Shown: piece by piece, positions 1 to 11,066 of the stretch
Position numbering within the stretch: position 1 is the stretch's first letter
How the letters are laid out: every line of letters starts with the position of its first letter
Source of the DNA: Lysobacterales bacterium
Lineage (GTDB): Bacteria > Pseudomonadota > Gammaproteobacteria > Xanthomonadales > SZUA-36
Length of the DNA: 64,000 nucleotides
Direction: 5' to 3'
NCBI GenBank assembly: GCA_014238945.1
Contig: JABAAB010000062.1
Span: 1-64,000 of the forward strand
The notes under the pieces: model-generated
The model's input: the letters and a program-made list of their open reading frames with translations, nothing else
What the model was told of the DNA's origin: nothing
The model's database searches: none
Position numbers and translations under genes: made by a program

Positions 1-6
1 AAAGAG

Positions 7-82
<76 letters not shown>

Positions 83-160
83 ATATTGGCTGGCGCATCT
101 CTGGACTCAGAGAGCGCGGTATTAAACCTCTTGCACTGTTTCAAGTCAAGAATTAACCGT

Positions 161-439
161 CTAATTTTTGTTTTCGGGAACATATCCTTCCGGTTTTTCA
201 GATCCTTCACCGAAAAAATATTTTTCCATTTCACCTTCCAGGAACTTCCGGTGCGCCGGTTCCATCGGACTCAGTCTGTTTTCGTTGATCAACATGGTCT
301 GGTGTTTCATCCACTGCATCCAGGCCTGCTGTGAAACGTTTTCAAATATTCGCTTGCCCAGGTCACCGGGATAGGACTGGAAAGCCAGACCCGGGAGTTC
401 CTCTTCTAACAGGACACAATTTACCATTCGTTCAGCCAT
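161..439 (-). CDS. yggX: YggX-family Fe(II)-trafficking / oxidative damage protection protein
   Basis: This 92-residue protein has the usual length of the YggX family, a small cytosolic protein linked to protection of Fe-S clusters against oxidative damage. Visible family hallmarks are the single Cys near residue 8, the PGDLGKRIF block, and QTMLINENRLS followed by a C-terminal acidic helix. The start overlaps the end of mutY by 8 bases, so the two are probably translationally coupled, as in many gammaproteobacteria. MutY is itself a 4Fe-4S enzyme, so the pairing makes functional sense. A second Met at residue 5 is possible, but the longer form aligns better with the family N-terminus. Confidence 0.93.
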   Translation of the reverse strand: MAERMVNCVLLEEELPGLAFQSYPGDLGKRIFENVSQQAWMQWMKHQTMLINENRLSPMEPAHRKFLEGEMEKYFFGEGSEKPEGYVPENKN

Positions 440-1496
440 TTGCCGTTTTCCTTTGATCTTTGTCCAACTGTGCTTCCAATAAATCCCTGACCGGTTTTGG
501 CAGACCGAGTCGTGGCCACTCGTGTTGTCCGAACCACTGCTGATCCCTGTTACATTCTACGTGATCCGCCGATGGTTTTTTCTGTGCTATCGATGCCTGT
601 ATGGTCATTAGTATATGGGTTAGCCGGTGTTGCATGACCGGCAAGGTTTGCAGATCATCCGCATTCAAACCCAGACTTTGTGTCACCGTCTCGAGAGATT
701 CATCGGTGGGCAGTGTCCACAGACCACCCCAGATACCGGTGGGCGGGCGGCGTTCAAGCAGTACCCGCTCTTCCTCATCGGTCAGGATGATCATGTTGAG
801 AATTTTCTTGCTGATGCGGGTACGCGGGTTCGGGGCAGGGTATGCGGATACTGTTCCCTCCAGCAATGCCCCACAATCATCTTTTACGGGACAGCGGTCG
901 CATGTGGGCTTGCTGCGTTTGCACACGGTGGCACCGAGATCCATGATCGCCTGGCTGTAGTGTGCACCCCGGGTGGTTGGCAGATAATGCTTTGCCGTAG
1001 CCCACAATTGCCGGTGAACTTCGGCCTTTCCAGGCCATCCGTCGATTAACCGGTGACGGGCAAGGACACGCTTCACATTGCCATCGAGGATGACGGCGGG
1101 TTGGTCCATGGCCTGTGAATAGATGGCGTTGGCCGTGCTTTGACCGATACCCGGAAGAGCGGCAAGCGCCCGGGGTGTATCCGGTAGTTCAGCACCGTTT
1201 TCCTGCAAACAGCAAATTGCCGTCTGGTGGAGATTACGGGCACGGGCGTAATAACCCAGTCCGGACCACGCCGCCAGCACTTCATCGAGTGAGGCCGCTG
1301 CCAGGGTTCTGATATCGGGAAACCGTTCAACAAAGTGATCGAAATAAGGAATAACGGTTTTGACCTGGGTTTGCTGCAACATGATTTCCGAAACCCAGAC
1401 ACGGTACAGCGTGCGGGGGTGTTGCCAGGGCAGGTCCTTGCGGCCATGCCGGTCCCACCAGTGGAGCACGCGGGTAGAGAATACCGGTTGCTTCAC
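432..1496 (-). CDS. mutY: A/G-specific adenine DNA glycosylase MutY
   Basis: MutY removes adenine mispaired with 8-oxoguanine in base-excision repair. The 354-residue protein has the catalytic Glu37 in EIMLQQTQ and a helix-hairpin-helix LPGIGQSTANAI at about residues 114-125. The Schiff-base-region Asp138 lies in VILDGNVKR. The 4Fe-4S cluster loop is C192-x6-C199-x2-C202-x5-C208. The remaining ~140 residues form the NUDIX-like domain that reads 8-oxoG. The gene lies 6 bases after ftsY and overlaps yggX, so ftsY-mutY-yggX may be one transcript. Confidence 0.96.
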   Translation of the reverse strand: MKQPVFSTRVLHWWDRHGRKDLPWQHPRTLYRVWVSEIMLQQTQVKTVIPYFDHFVERFPDIRTLAAASLDEVLAAWSGLGYYARARNLHQTAICCLQENGAELPDTPRALAALPGIGQSTANAIYSQAMDQPAVILDGNVKRVLARHRLIDGWPGKAEVHRQLWATAKHYLPTTRGAHYSQAIMDLGATVCKRSKPTCDRCPVKDDCGALLEGTVSAYPAPNPRTRISKKILNMIILTDEEERVLLERRPPTGIWGGLWTLPTDESLETVTQSLGLNADDLQTLPVMQHRLTHILMTIQASIAQKKPSADHVECNRDQQWFGQHEWPRLGLPKPVRDLLEAQLDKDQRKTANG

Positions 1497-1502
1497 AGGG
1501 GC

Positions 1503-2495
1503 TTAATCCAGTGGCAGGATGGCGTTGATAAAGGTACCCGCATCAAAGGGTCTCAGGTCCTTGGCGGCCTCACCGACACCGATAAACCGGATTGGGATAC
1601 CCAGTTCACTGGCAATCGCAAACAACATACCGCCACGTGCTGTGCCATCCAGCTTGGTGATGGTAATACCTGAAATATTGACCGCATCATTGAAGTGCTG
1701 TGCCTGGTTCAATGCGTTGGTGCCGGTACCGGCATCGACTACCAGCATGACCTCGTGGGGGGCTGATTCATCGACACGTCCCATGACCCGGTGAATCTTC
1801 TTCAACTCCTCCATCAGGTTGGACTGGGTATGCAGACGACCGGCAGTGTCTGCTATCAAGACATCGATGTTTCGTGCCCTGGCAGATTCCATGGCATCGT
1901 AAATGACCGCGGCGGAGTCGGCTCCGGTGCCCTGGGAAATTACCGGTATTTCGTTGCGCGCGCCCCACGACTTCAGTTGTTCAACGGCAGCCGCCCTGAA
2001 GGTATCACCGGCGGCCAGCATCACCGACAGGCCTTCTTCTTTGAAGCGTTGGGCCAGCTTGCCGATGGTGGTGGTCTTGCCCGCGCCGTTTATACCGACC
2101 ATCAGGATCACATAGGGTTTGCGGTTGGTATCCACGGCCAGGAACTGTTCGCAGTGTTCGATCAGTTCAAATAATTCAGCCTGGACGGCCGGTAGCAATG
2201 CCTGAGGGTCCTTGATGACCCCGTTTTTTATGGCGGCTCTCAGGTTGTCCATGATGGCCAGGCTGGCCTTGACACCCACATCGGCCGTCAATAGCGCGGT
2301 CTCAAGTTCCTCCAGCAAATCCTCATTGATATTGCTGTAGCCGCCAACCAGTGCCTTGAGTTGTTTGCCTATGGTTCGGCGTGAGTCTTCCAGCCGTTTT
2401 TCCAGCGGATCCACACCGGATTGTTCCACCGGTCTGAGTTGTACATCCTGCAGTTCACCGGTCTGCTTGTTTTTTTTGCGAAAAATTCGAAACAT
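1503..2495 (-). CDS. ftsY: Signal recognition particle receptor FtsY
   Basis: FtsY is the SRP-family GTPase that docks ribosome-SRP complexes at the membrane. The 330-residue protein shows the N domain, then the G-domain motifs GINGAGKTTTIGKLA (P loop), DTFRAAAVEQL (G2), DTAGRLHTQSNL (G3) and TKLDGTARGG (G4), ending with the conserved GVGEAAKDLRPFDAG segment. It is short because the acidic A domain found in E. coli is almost absent, leaving only about 30 basic/acidic residues before the N domain. It is divergent from rsmD, a widespread arrangement. Confidence 0.96.
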   Translation of the reverse strand: MFRIFRKKNKQTGELQDVQLRPVEQSGVDPLEKRLEDSRRTIGKQLKALVGGYSNINEDLLEELETALLTADVGVKASLAIMDNLRAAIKNGVIKDPQALLPAVQAELFELIEHCEQFLAVDTNRKPYVILMVGINGAGKTTTIGKLAQRFKEEGLSVMLAAGDTFRAAAVEQLKSWGARNEIPVISQGTGADSAAVIYDAMESARARNIDVLIADTAGRLHTQSNLMEELKKIHRVMGRVDESAPHEVMLVVDAGTGTNALNQAQHFNDAVNISGITITKLDGTARGGMLFAIASELGIPIRFIGVGEAAKDLRPFDAGTFINAILPLD

Positions 2496-2593
2496 GGGAT
2501 AAAGATGAAGCCCTGGCAGTAAAAGCGATATGCTATCAGTTTGATCGACGGGTGACAGGCAAAACTGCCTTGAAGTTTATCCAATCTGGATTT

Positions 2594-2611
2594 ACCCGGT
2601 CATGACCGGGT
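2594..2611. promoter_or_regulatory. Perfect 18-bp palindrome upstream of rsmD
   Basis: ACCCGGTCA is followed directly by its exact reverse complement TGACCGGGT. The palindrome ends 16 bases before the rsmD ATG at 2628, in the 132-base ftsY/rsmD divergent gap. There is no T tract, so it is not an obvious terminator. A dimeric repressor operator is one possibility; no regulator is identified. Confidence 0.35.
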
Positions 2612-2627
2612 CAGTGACTTGATACAT

Positions 2628-3239
2628 ATGAGCAAATCCGCAAAAAACAATAGCGTCAGGATCATTGCCGGTAACTGGCGAGGCCGGCGCCTGGATGTCG
2701 CAGATGTCCCGGGTCTGCGCCCCAGTGGTGACCGCAGCAGGGAGACTTTGTTCAACTGGCTGCAACCGTGGATAGCTGAGGCGAACTGTGCAGATCTGTT
2801 CGCGGGTACCGGAGCACTGGGTTTTGAAGCTGCCTCGCGTGGTGCAGCATCGGTTTTGATGGTGGAAAAACATGCGCTTGCCCGGGCTTACCTACGTAAG
2901 AGTATCGAGCAACTACAGGCCACGCAGGTCACCCTGGTCGCAGGTGGGGCGCTTTCGCAGATAGAAAAACTTGCTACGGAAAGTTTTGACCTGGTGTTTG
3001 TTGATCCACCCTTTGACAGCAATCTGGGCGGACTTGTGCTGGACAGGCTGGACACACAGGGATGTGTCAGACCGGGCGGTTTTGTGTACGTAGAGTCACC
3101 GGCATCTGCTGAGATATCTTTGCCCGACGACTGGTCAAACTGGCGTGACAAAACGATCGGTGATGTGCGAATGCAGCTGTTTCGACGAAGACCGGAAAAT
3201 GATGAAAGAAAACCACCGGCCAACGGGTCTGATGTTTGA
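2628..3239 (+). CDS. rsmD: 16S rRNA (guanine966-N2)-methyltransferase RsmD
   Basis: RsmD methylates G966 of 16S rRNA in the assembled 30S subunit using S-adenosylmethionine. The protein (203 residues from the ATG) has the family opening RIIAGNWRGRRL, the DRSRETLFNWL segment, and the SAM-binding loop DLFAGTGALGFEAASRG. The catalytic motif is the (D/N)PPF type, here VDPPFD. An upstream in-frame TTG three codons earlier exists, but the ATG at 2628 is the more natural start. A strong terminator follows the gene. Confidence 0.95.
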   Translation: MSKSAKNNSVRIIAGNWRGRRLDVADVPGLRPSGDRSRETLFNWLQPWIAEANCADLFAGTGALGFEAASRGAASVLMVEKHALARAYLRKSIEQLQATQVTLVAGGALSQIEKLATESFDLVFVDPPFDSNLGGLVLDRLDTQGCVRPGGFVYVESPASAEISLPDDWSNWRDKTIGDVRMQLFRRRPENDERKPPANGSDV

Positions 3240-3276
3240 AGGCGGACACCCTGTCTGTCTTCAATCCCTGCTTGGA

Positions 3277-3304
3277 GGCCGGCCATTGGTGCCGGCCTTT
3301 TTTT
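3277..3304 (+). terminator. Rho-independent terminator after rsmD
   Basis: A 7-bp GC stem (GGCCGGC at 3277-3283 with GCCGGCC at 3291-3297) closes a 7-base loop and is followed by seven T residues. It separates rsmD from the coaD group. Confidence 0.9.
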
Positions 3305-3371
3305 GACGGGTTATTCGGGAATACAGCACCGATTGAAGATATTGAAAGTCAGCTTGGACTTAACCCCGTAA

Positions 3372-5844
<2,473 letters not shown>

Positions 5845-5892
5845 CATTTGAGATTGTAAATTCGGGGCCGGCAGAGACTGCTAACGTGATGT

Positions 5893-5957
5893 TGTGACAC
5901 GCTGTTGATACATCCCTGTACGCTCTGACGCCAACATCCCTGTTGGCGAAGGTCACA
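5893..5957. repeat. MITE/REP-like imperfect palindrome with two hairpins
   Basis: The segment is bounded by TGTGAC (5893-5898) and its complement GTCACA (5952-5957). Inside are two hairpins that share the same TCCC loop: TACA-TCCC-TGTA at 5909-5920 and CGCCAACA-TCCC-TGTTGGCG at 5929-5948. It sits in the 188-base gap between ggt and the M20 gene. This nested layout is typical of short dispersed repeats in gammaproteobacteria. No second copy was recognised in this window. Confidence 0.55.
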
Positions 5958-6032
5958 GTATCAGGTAAGCAACTCCTGCCTGGATCTGTGACAGGTTTGA
6001 GGTTCACAGACTATCGTTTGAGGAAACAGATA

Positions 6033-7322
6033 ATGAAAATATTGCTTTATGGAATAGTGGCTAGTCTGATGGGCATACCAGCAGCGCAAGCAGGTATTAC
6101 ACCAGAAGAAATTGACCAGGCTGCAGCGGCAATACAACCGCAGGTGGTTGAATGGCGTCGCTGGTTTCACCAGAACCCGGAATTAAGCAACCGTGAATTC
6201 AAGACTGCCGAGCACATTGCTGAAATCCTGCGTGACATGGGTCTGGAACCCCGCACGGGGATCGCACATACCGGCCTGACCGCGCTGATCAAGGGTGATA
6301 TTCCAGGACCCCTGGTTGCCATACGCACCGATATGGATGGTCTGCCGGTTACCGAGCAGACCGGATTGCCTTACGCCTCCACCGCACGGACTGAATACAA
6401 CGGCCAGCAGGTGGGTGTCATGCATGCCTGCGGGCACGATTCGCATATGGCCATGCTGCTGGGGGCAGCGAAAATCCTGAACGACATGAAGGCCGAGCTA
6501 CCGGGCTCCGTTCTGTTGATCTTTCAGCCCGCCGAGGAAGGTACGCCGGTGGACGAAGAAGGCGGTGCGGAGATGATGCTGGCTGAAGGAATATTTGAAG
6601 AAATGCCCGAAGCGGTATTTGGTATCCACGTGGGTATTGGCCAGAAAGGTGGCCGGTTCGCGGTCAAGCCAGGTCCAATGATGGCCGCTTCCGATCGTTT
6701 CAAGATCACGGTAAAGGGCAAACAGACCCATGGGGCGCGGCCCTGGGACGGTGTAGACCCGATCGTCATCTCGTCCCAGATCATCCTTGGTCTGCAAACC
6801 ATCGTCAGCCGGCAAGTGGATGTCACCCTGGCACCGTCCATTGTCAGTGTCGGTCGTATAACCGGTGGTATCCGGTATAACGTGATTCCCGACCAGGTAG
6901 AACTTGAAGGGACCATTCGCACATTTGATCCTGACCAACGGGATTACATCCATGCAGCAGTTGAACGAACCGCGCGTTTTATCGCATCCGCCGCCGGGGC
7001 TGAAATCGATTTTGCACTGAAACCGGGGCCACCTGCAGTACAAAACAATGCTGAACTGACGGCAATGATGATACCGGCCCTGGAACGGGCCTCGGGACAC
7101 CCGGTTGAATCCATACAGCCTCAGACCGTAGCGGAGGATTTTTCCGAGTACGCCAATGTAACGCCCGGGCTGTTTGTATTCCTGGGTAATTGGCCGGAAG
7201 AACTCGACGCGACAACACAACCCACCAACCATTCACCGTTATTCCACATGCACGAACCCTATATGGAAACAGGTGTCAGGGCTTTCGCGAATATGGTGGT
7301 TGATTACCTGAAGACGCAATGA
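6033..7322 (+). CDS. Exported M20D-family amidohydrolase / aminoacylase
   Basis: The protein belongs to the M20 metallopeptidase family (hippurate hydrolase/aminoacylase-like), which cleaves N-acyl amino acids or small amides with a di-metal centre. From the ATG at 6033 it has 429 residues and a signal peptide (MKILLYGIVASLMG then AAQAG). A longer frame from 5943 would run into the upstream repeat and lacks an export signal at its start. Metal-binding segments are RTDMDGLPV and MHACGHDSHMAMLLGAA, with PAEEG supplying the catalytic Glu and the C-terminal HMHEPYMETGV. It follows ggt, so both may process gamma-glutamyl or acylated peptides in the periplasm, which is inference. Confidence 0.9.
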   Translation: MKILLYGIVASLMGIPAAQAGITPEEIDQAAAAIQPQVVEWRRWFHQNPELSNREFKTAEHIAEILRDMGLEPRTGIAHTGLTALIKGDIPGPLVAIRTDMDGLPVTEQTGLPYASTARTEYNGQQVGVMHACGHDSHMAMLLGAAKILNDMKAELPGSVLLIFQPAEEGTPVDEEGGAEMMLAEGIFEEMPEAVFGIHVGIGQKGGRFAVKPGPMMAASDRFKITVKGKQTHGARPWDGVDPIVISSQIILGLQTIVSRQVDVTLAPSIVSVGRITGGIRYNVIPDQVELEGTIRTFDPDQRDYIHAAVERTARFIASAAGAEIDFALKPGPPAVQNNAELTAMMIPALERASGHPVESIQPQTVAEDFSEYANVTPGLFVFLGNWPEELDATTQPTNHSPLFHMHEPYMETGVRAFANMVVDYLKTQ

Positions 7323-7334
7323 GCGGTCAGGCGA

Positions 7335-7517
7335 TCATTGGCTCTCCTTCCACAGCAGCCAGGCGATGGCCGCGGGTACCAGCATACCGATAATACTGAC
7401 CCACATCGGGGCACCCCATTCACCGATGAGCACCGGGACGCCAAATATTACCCTCATCAGGTGGGCTATGGCGACCAACGAGAAAAGAATAATCGCAAGT
7501 CTGGATCCGGTTTTCAT
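7335..7517 (-). CDS. Small two-helix membrane protein, function unknown
   Basis: The 60-residue product consists almost entirely of two hydrophobic helices (about residues 6-26 and 36-56) separated by a short polar turn around GEWGAP, and ends in charged WKESQ. The ATG has GAGGTAGG about 8 bases upstream. It does not match a family I can name. The gene is convergent with the M20 gene, 12 bases from its stop, and lies downstream of the amidohydrolase pair on the same strand. Confidence 0.7.
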   Translation of the reverse strand: MKTGSRLAIILFSLVAIAHLMRVIFGVPVLIGEWGAPMWVSIIGMLVPAAIAWLLWKESQ

Positions 7518-7581
7518 AATGGCCTACCTCGCTTTGGTATTACCCAAAGTTTAGACCATCCAGGTTCAGACCATCAGGAGC

Positions 7582-8847
7582 TTATGGTTTTATGTAGGCC
7601 CTGGGCATATCCGGGTTTTCCGGCAAGTAACGGTCACGTAGCCTGGTCTGGCGTGATTCCATCGGCATCACGCGGCCATTGATGATCACCAGTTCTGCCA
7701 CACTGGTAACTTCCAGCGGGTCGCCACTCCACAACACCACGTTGGCTGGCATTCTGCGCTGGATTCTGCCTTGCTTGTCCGAGACCCCGAATATACGCGC
7801 CGGGTTACTGGTTATGGCGGCTATACCGGCATTGTGGCTCAGGCCATAGGAGACTGCGTTACCGGCCATTTGCCTTTGTTTGCGTGCATTGTGCGAACCG
7901 GCGCCATTGATGGCCACGGTGACACCGCTGGCCTGCAATATGGCCGCGTTGTCCAAACGTGCACCGATGCTGTCAAAGTTTCTGGGCAAATTCACCAGTG
8001 GGTCTAGCAAGACGGGTACCCTTGCCGCTGCCAGTTGTCCTGCTACCATCCAGGCCTGGGCGCCCCCTGAGATGACCGGGTCAAAGCCGTATTTTGCAGC
8101 AAACTTCAGGGTTTCAAGAATGTCACTTGCACGGTCAACGTCAAAAACAACCCTGCCGCTGTTGGCATAAACGGAAAGTGCGCCGCGTCCTGCCCGGGTG
8201 AGCAGGGAAGACTCGCTCGGCAGCGGCGGTCTGTCTGCCTCATCCATGGCCTGATGCAGCAACATCCATTGTGCAGCCCTTGAGCCACCGCTCAGACTGC
8301 TGGTATCCCTGCCGACATTTATGAACAGTACCGGGTCACCAAAAAAACTCTCGTAGCCGCCATCGAGACTGACCATCTGACCCTGTCCACCGAAGATGGA
8401 ACCCTGTGCTCCGGCACCCAACAGGGTGAAACTGTAGCCCTCGATTCGGGTTACGGGCACCAGGCTGGAATTCGGGTTGTAGGCCGGTACGACATCAAAT
8501 TCGGGTCGCATTTCCTGCAACGCCAGCCGCCCGTCCGAGGTTTCTTCCACCCCCGACACCTCGGTGATACCGATATTGGTGATACCGGCAAACAGACCCG
8601 GTGTCAGTGACCTTCCTTTGGCGTCATATACCCGGACACCAACTGTGGTGATTTCGAGGTCTTCCCCGATACGTTCTATCCGGCCTTTTTCTATGTATAC
8701 ATCGGTATGACCCAGTGTGCCGGCCTTGCTCATGGTATGGACCCTGGCATCCCGGATCAGTATGGATTCTGCCTGTACGTTGAGAACAGACAAAGCGAAG
8801 ATAACGGTCAGTGACAGTGCATTGATATTCAGTTTCGGAGTATTCAT
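7582..8847 (-). CDS. Exported amidohydrolase-like protein lacking metal ligands
   Basis: The 421-residue protein has a signal peptide (residues 1-26, ending NVQAES) and the overall architecture of imidazolonepropionase-like amidohydrolases. It has an N-terminal beta-sandwich strand (ILIRDARVHTMS), the xTPGLF turn, a TIM-barrel region and the terminal ANVVLWSGDPLEVTS / VIINGRVM block. Where active relatives read GLIDxHxH, this one reads GLFAGITNIG, and no later HxH, His or Asp ligands are visible. It is therefore probably not a metal-dependent hydrolase. Its start overlaps the stop of the catalytically intact neighbour (ATGA), which suggests the two form a complex. Confidence 0.85.
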   Translation of the reverse strand: MNTPKLNINALSLTVIFALSVLNVQAESILIRDARVHTMSKAGTLGHTDVYIEKGRIERIGEDLEITTVGVRVYDAKGRSLTPGLFAGITNIGITEVSGVEETSDGRLALQEMRPEFDVVPAYNPNSSLVPVTRIEGYSFTLLGAGAQGSIFGGQGQMVSLDGGYESFFGDPVLFINVGRDTSSLSGGSRAAQWMLLHQAMDEADRPPLPSESSLLTRAGRGALSVYANSGRVVFDVDRASDILETLKFAAKYGFDPVISGGAQAWMVAGQLAAARVPVLLDPLVNLPRNFDSIGARLDNAAILQASGVTVAINGAGSHNARKQRQMAGNAVSYGLSHNAGIAAITSNPARIFGVSDKQGRIQRRMPANVVLWSGDPLEVTSVAELVIINGRVMPMESRQTRLRDRYLPENPDMPRAYIKP

Positions 8848-10214
8848 TCTGAAGTCCCCTGCAGTTGGCCCAGTTCAAAATCGGAAACCGGCTGCAATTC
8901 CGGGTTGTTCCGGTCATAGACCATCGCACCGTCGACAAATACCTGCTCGGCTTTGGCGTAGACACTGAACGGGTTGTCATTCCAGATCACCACGTCGGCC
9001 ATTTTTCCAGCCTCAAGTGTCCCGGTTTGATCCGCGATACCCAGTGATTTGGCAGCATTGGCCGTGATCCATCGAATGGCTCGTTCAGGGGAAATATCCA
9101 GACCAACGCGGTTACCCCGGGTCATGGCCTTGGCGGCCTCCTGGTTCAGCCGCTGGATGCCTTCGGATGAATCCGAATGTACGATGGCACAACTGCCCTC
9201 GGGCCGGTCAACGATGGCAATATTTTCCTGGATGCCGTCATAGGCCTCCATTTTGAACCCCCACCAATCTGCCCACAAAGCACCGCAGACTTGATTCTCG
9301 GCCAGTTTGTCCGCAATTTTGTATGCCTCGACACCATGATGGAAGGCACTGACCTGGTAACCGAATTCGGCCGCCATGTCGAGAATGGTGAGCATTTCAT
9401 CTGCCCGGTAGCAGTGCATGTGTACCTTGATATCGCCCTTGAGTACGCCTGCCAGTGTCTCCAGTTTCAGATCACGTTTGGGTGCCTTGACGTCGTCTTT
9501 GCCATCGGCAACTTTTTTCTCGTATGCCGCCCAGTCATCCGTATACCTCTGTGCGGAAATCCACTGTGCACGATAGGCCGCCATATTTCCCATTCGTGTA
9601 GATGGCAGACGTTTACGCTCGCCATATACACGCTTCGGATTTTCCCCGCAGGCCATCTTCATGCCATGGGGCGCTCCGGGGAACTTCATACCCTGGTAGC
9701 TGCGAGAATAGACATTCTTCAGGGTCACACCACGGCCACCAATCAGGTTACCTGAACCCGGCAATACCTGCATGGAAGTAATTCCACCAGCCAGAGCTCG
9801 TGAAAAACCCGGATCCTGTGGCCATACACTGTGTTCCGCCCACACGTTTGGAGTGGTCGGATCGGTCATTTCGTTGCCATCGGAGTGTGCTTTTACACCG
9901 GGACTGGCGAAAACACCGAGGTGAGAGTGAACATCGATCAGACCAGGTGTCACCCAGCGTCCGCTGGCATCGATGGTAGTCACACCCTCGGGTATCTCGC
10001 CGTCACCGACGAAGCCAATTTTGCCCTCGGAAATCAGCAGGCTTGCGTCATCGAAACGTTCCCCGGTACCGGTCAGGATGGTTGCATGGGTGATCAATAC
10101 AGCCTCGGAGGGAAGTGGGCTATAGGTGGACGGATAGGGCTCGGCCAGGACAGTGCCCAAAGACGAGGCCAGCAGTAATGGCAGCAGGGCCAGCAGGGAT
10201 TTGAGGTGCATCAA
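8844..10214 (-). CDS. Exported imidazolonepropionase-like amidohydrolase
   Basis: The 456-residue protein has a signal peptide ending near TVLAEP and the complete metal-site pattern of the amidohydrolase superfamily. The pattern comprises GLIDVHSHLGV (HxH), KVHMHCYRADE and SAFHHGVEAY (His ligands) and IVHSDSSEGI (Asp). The C-terminal GKMADVVIWNDNPF block is typical. The substrate cannot be told from sequence; relatives hydrolyse cyclic amides or dipeptides. It is the first gene of a coupled pair with the ligand-less paralogue downstream. Confidence 0.9.
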   Translation of the reverse strand: MMHLKSLLALLPLLLASSLGTVLAEPYPSTYSPLPSEAVLITHATILTGTGERFDDASLLISEGKIGFVGDGEIPEGVTTIDASGRWVTPGLIDVHSHLGVFASPGVKAHSDGNEMTDPTTPNVWAEHSVWPQDPGFSRALAGGITSMQVLPGSGNLIGGRGVTLKNVYSRSYQGMKFPGAPHGMKMACGENPKRVYGERKRLPSTRMGNMAAYRAQWISAQRYTDDWAAYEKKVADGKDDVKAPKRDLKLETLAGVLKGDIKVHMHCYRADEMLTILDMAAEFGYQVSAFHHGVEAYKIADKLAENQVCGALWADWWGFKMEAYDGIQENIAIVDRPEGSCAIVHSDSSEGIQRLNQEAAKAMTRGNRVGLDISPERAIRWITANAAKSLGIADQTGTLEAGKMADVVIWNDNPFSVYAKAEQVFVDGAMVYDRNNPELQPVSDFELGQLQGTSE

Positions 10215-10365
10215 ACTTCTCGAATAAGGCTGTAAAGATCAGCATGTTAACAAACGTTTAATTAATTACCTACGTCCAGTGCTGATTTGATACCGGGAAT
10301 GGATTTGGCCGCAAAGGAATTGAACGGTGTTATCGTCACCCGCTTGCCGGTATTATCCGCAGTCA

Positions 10366-11040
10366 ATGAACGAAAGCAATGCGGGACAAAGATCCGACAT
10401 ACCCGATGACTTGCAACACTGGATTGAAACCAGTCTTGCTGACGGGAAGAACATCCTGGCCACTTCAAACCAGGGGTTATTGCTGTTGTTTGAAGGTGAC
10501 GGTCTGCGTCTGGTGATCAAGTCAGCGATGGGTCGTGGGGCTATCCGCAGGGCACGCCAGGCAACCCTGGAACGAGAGTATTCGGCCTATCTCCGCCTCA
10601 GGGGTGTCGAAGGTGTGCCGACCTGTTTCGGCCTGCTTAACCAGCGTTACCTGGTGATGGAATTCATCGATGGCAACCCCTACAGGGATGCGGATTTTCA
10701 GGACCGGGACCGCTGGTTCGCAGAGCTGCTTGATGTCATTCGTTCATTTCACCTGCGTGGAGTAAGCCACGGTGATCTGAAGTCCAAGTCAAACCTGATC
10801 GCGGGGCAGGATCAAAAGCCCTTTGTGATCGATTTCGGAACCACGTTTGTGTACAGGGATGGATTTCATCCCGTTAACAACCGTCTGTTTGAGTATGGAA
10901 AACAGCTTGATATCAACGCCTGGGTAAAGCACAAATACCACGGCCGCTATGCGGATGCTTCGGATGAGGACAGGAAACTGCTGAACTATTCAAAATTGGA
11001 GTACCTGATCCGGAAACTGCGTGGCCGACCGATGCATTAG
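10366..11040 (+). CDS. Kinase-fold protein, Kdo/WaaP- or RIO-like
   Basis: The 224-residue protein (from the ATG at 10366; a longer reading from 10327 is less likely) has a protein-kinase-like fold. A Lys-containing N-lobe strand, LRLVIKSAMGRGAIRRA, is followed by the hinge YLVMEFIDG. The catalytic loop is SHGDLKSKSNLI (HGDLKxxxN) and the DFG equivalent is VIDFGTTF. The HGDLK loop and short length are typical of lipopolysaccharide/Kdo kinases and small RIO-like kinases rather than Hanks kinases. No membrane segment is visible. The substrate is unknown, and an LPS-core sugar is a reasonable guess. It is convergent with oleD. Confidence 0.75.
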   Translation: MNESNAGQRSDIPDDLQHWIETSLADGKNILATSNQGLLLLFEGDGLRLVIKSAMGRGAIRRARQATLEREYSAYLRLRGVEGVPTCFGLLNQRYLVMEFIDGNPYRDADFQDRDRWFAELLDVIRSFHLRGVSHGDLKSKSNLIAGQDQKPFVIDFGTTFVYRDGFHPVNNRLFEYGKQLDINAWVKHKYHGRYADASDEDRKLLNYSKLEYLIRKLRGRPMH

Positions 11041-11066
11041 TGCACGGTCATTGTTTGTAAACAGGA

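Noticed and set aside
627-1049. 140-codon plus-strand frame inside mutY
   Set aside because: It is antisense to conserved mutY codons, has no ribosome site or recognisable family, and is a shadow of that gene.
6498-7232. 244-codon minus-strand frame inside the M20 gene
   Set aside because: It is antisense to a clear conserved metallohydrolase and shows no motif of its own.
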